DNA from: Anaerolineae bacterium
GTDB lineage: Bacteria > Chloroflexota > Anaerolineae > B4-G1 > DUEL01
Direction: 5' to 3'
Length of the DNA stretch: 5,434 nt
NCBI GenBank assembly: GCA_016926575.1
Contig: JAFGOJ010000482.1
Location: forward strand, 1 to 5,434
A program made the translations under genes and the position numbers. The notes under the pieces are model-generated. The model did not search any database. It worked only from the letters and a program-made list of their open reading frames with translations, and was not told the origin of the DNA. This document shows, one piece after another, positions 5,381 through 5,434 of the stretch; the first letter of the stretch is position 1, and every line of letters begins with the position of its first letter.

Positions 5381-5425
5381 TGTCATTCTGAGCGGAGCCG
5401 CCGCAGGCGGCGAAGCGAAGAATCT
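5381..5425. repeat. Imperfect palindromic intergenic repeat at the right edge
   Basis: TGTCATTCTGAGCGGAG leads into a perfect 6-bp stem GCCGCC-GCA-GGCGGC (5397-5411) and out through GAAGCGAAGAATCT. The outer arms ATTCT (5385-5389) and AGAAT (5419-5423) also pair, giving an imperfect hairpin of about 39 bases. The TCATTCTGAGCG...GCGAAGAATCT pattern is, from memory, a frequent high-copy intergenic repeat in Chloroflexota and some other genomes. Copy number cannot be seen here. Confidence 0.5.
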
Positions 5426-5434
5426 GCCCCCGCA

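Overview
The window is almost entirely one minus-strand operon for a branched-chain/hydrophobic amino acid ABC importer of the LivK-H-M-G-F type. Read in the direction of transcription (from high to low coordinates) the order is: a sigma70-type promoter and a roughly 190-nt leader (about 5252 down to 5028), livK (lipoprotein substrate-binding protein), a 92-nt gap holding a perfect 11-bp hairpin, then livH, livM (two permeases), livG and livF (two ATPases), which are packed with gaps of 10, 3 and 2 nt. All five genes look intact, and together they give a complete transporter: one binding protein anchored outside the membrane, a heterodimeric channel and a heterodimeric ATPase.

The source is a GC-rich bacterium. 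The binding protein carries a lipobox (LAGC) in place of a plain signal peptide, Shine-Dalgarno sequences are strong, and the flanks carry short palindromic repeats of a kind common in environmental Chloroflexota genomes. Anaerolineae-like Chloroflexota is my best guess. It rests on general resemblance and cannot be proved from this window.

Right flank (5028-5434): no gene. It holds a perfect-consensus promoter (TTGACA, 17 bp, TATAAT), a 7-3-7 palindrome centred on the predicted transcription start, an ATG-free leader with several possible hairpins and an orphan Shine-Dalgarno-like sequence, and beyond the promoter two kinds of repeat-like sequence. Left flank (1-258): a 20-bp perfect stem directly after the livF stop, two overlapping GC-rich palindromes, and at the very edge a possible start of another minus-strand gene.

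The genes themselves are ordinary. The points most worth a second look are in the control sequences: the promoter/operator, the SD-mimic in the leader, the livK-livH hairpin, and the livF ribosome site encoded inside the acidic tail of LivG. Two protein oddities are a 33-residue Trp-rich insertion in LivG and the lack of an acidic residue at a usual ligand-contact position of LivK. I found no evidence for a wholly new system.
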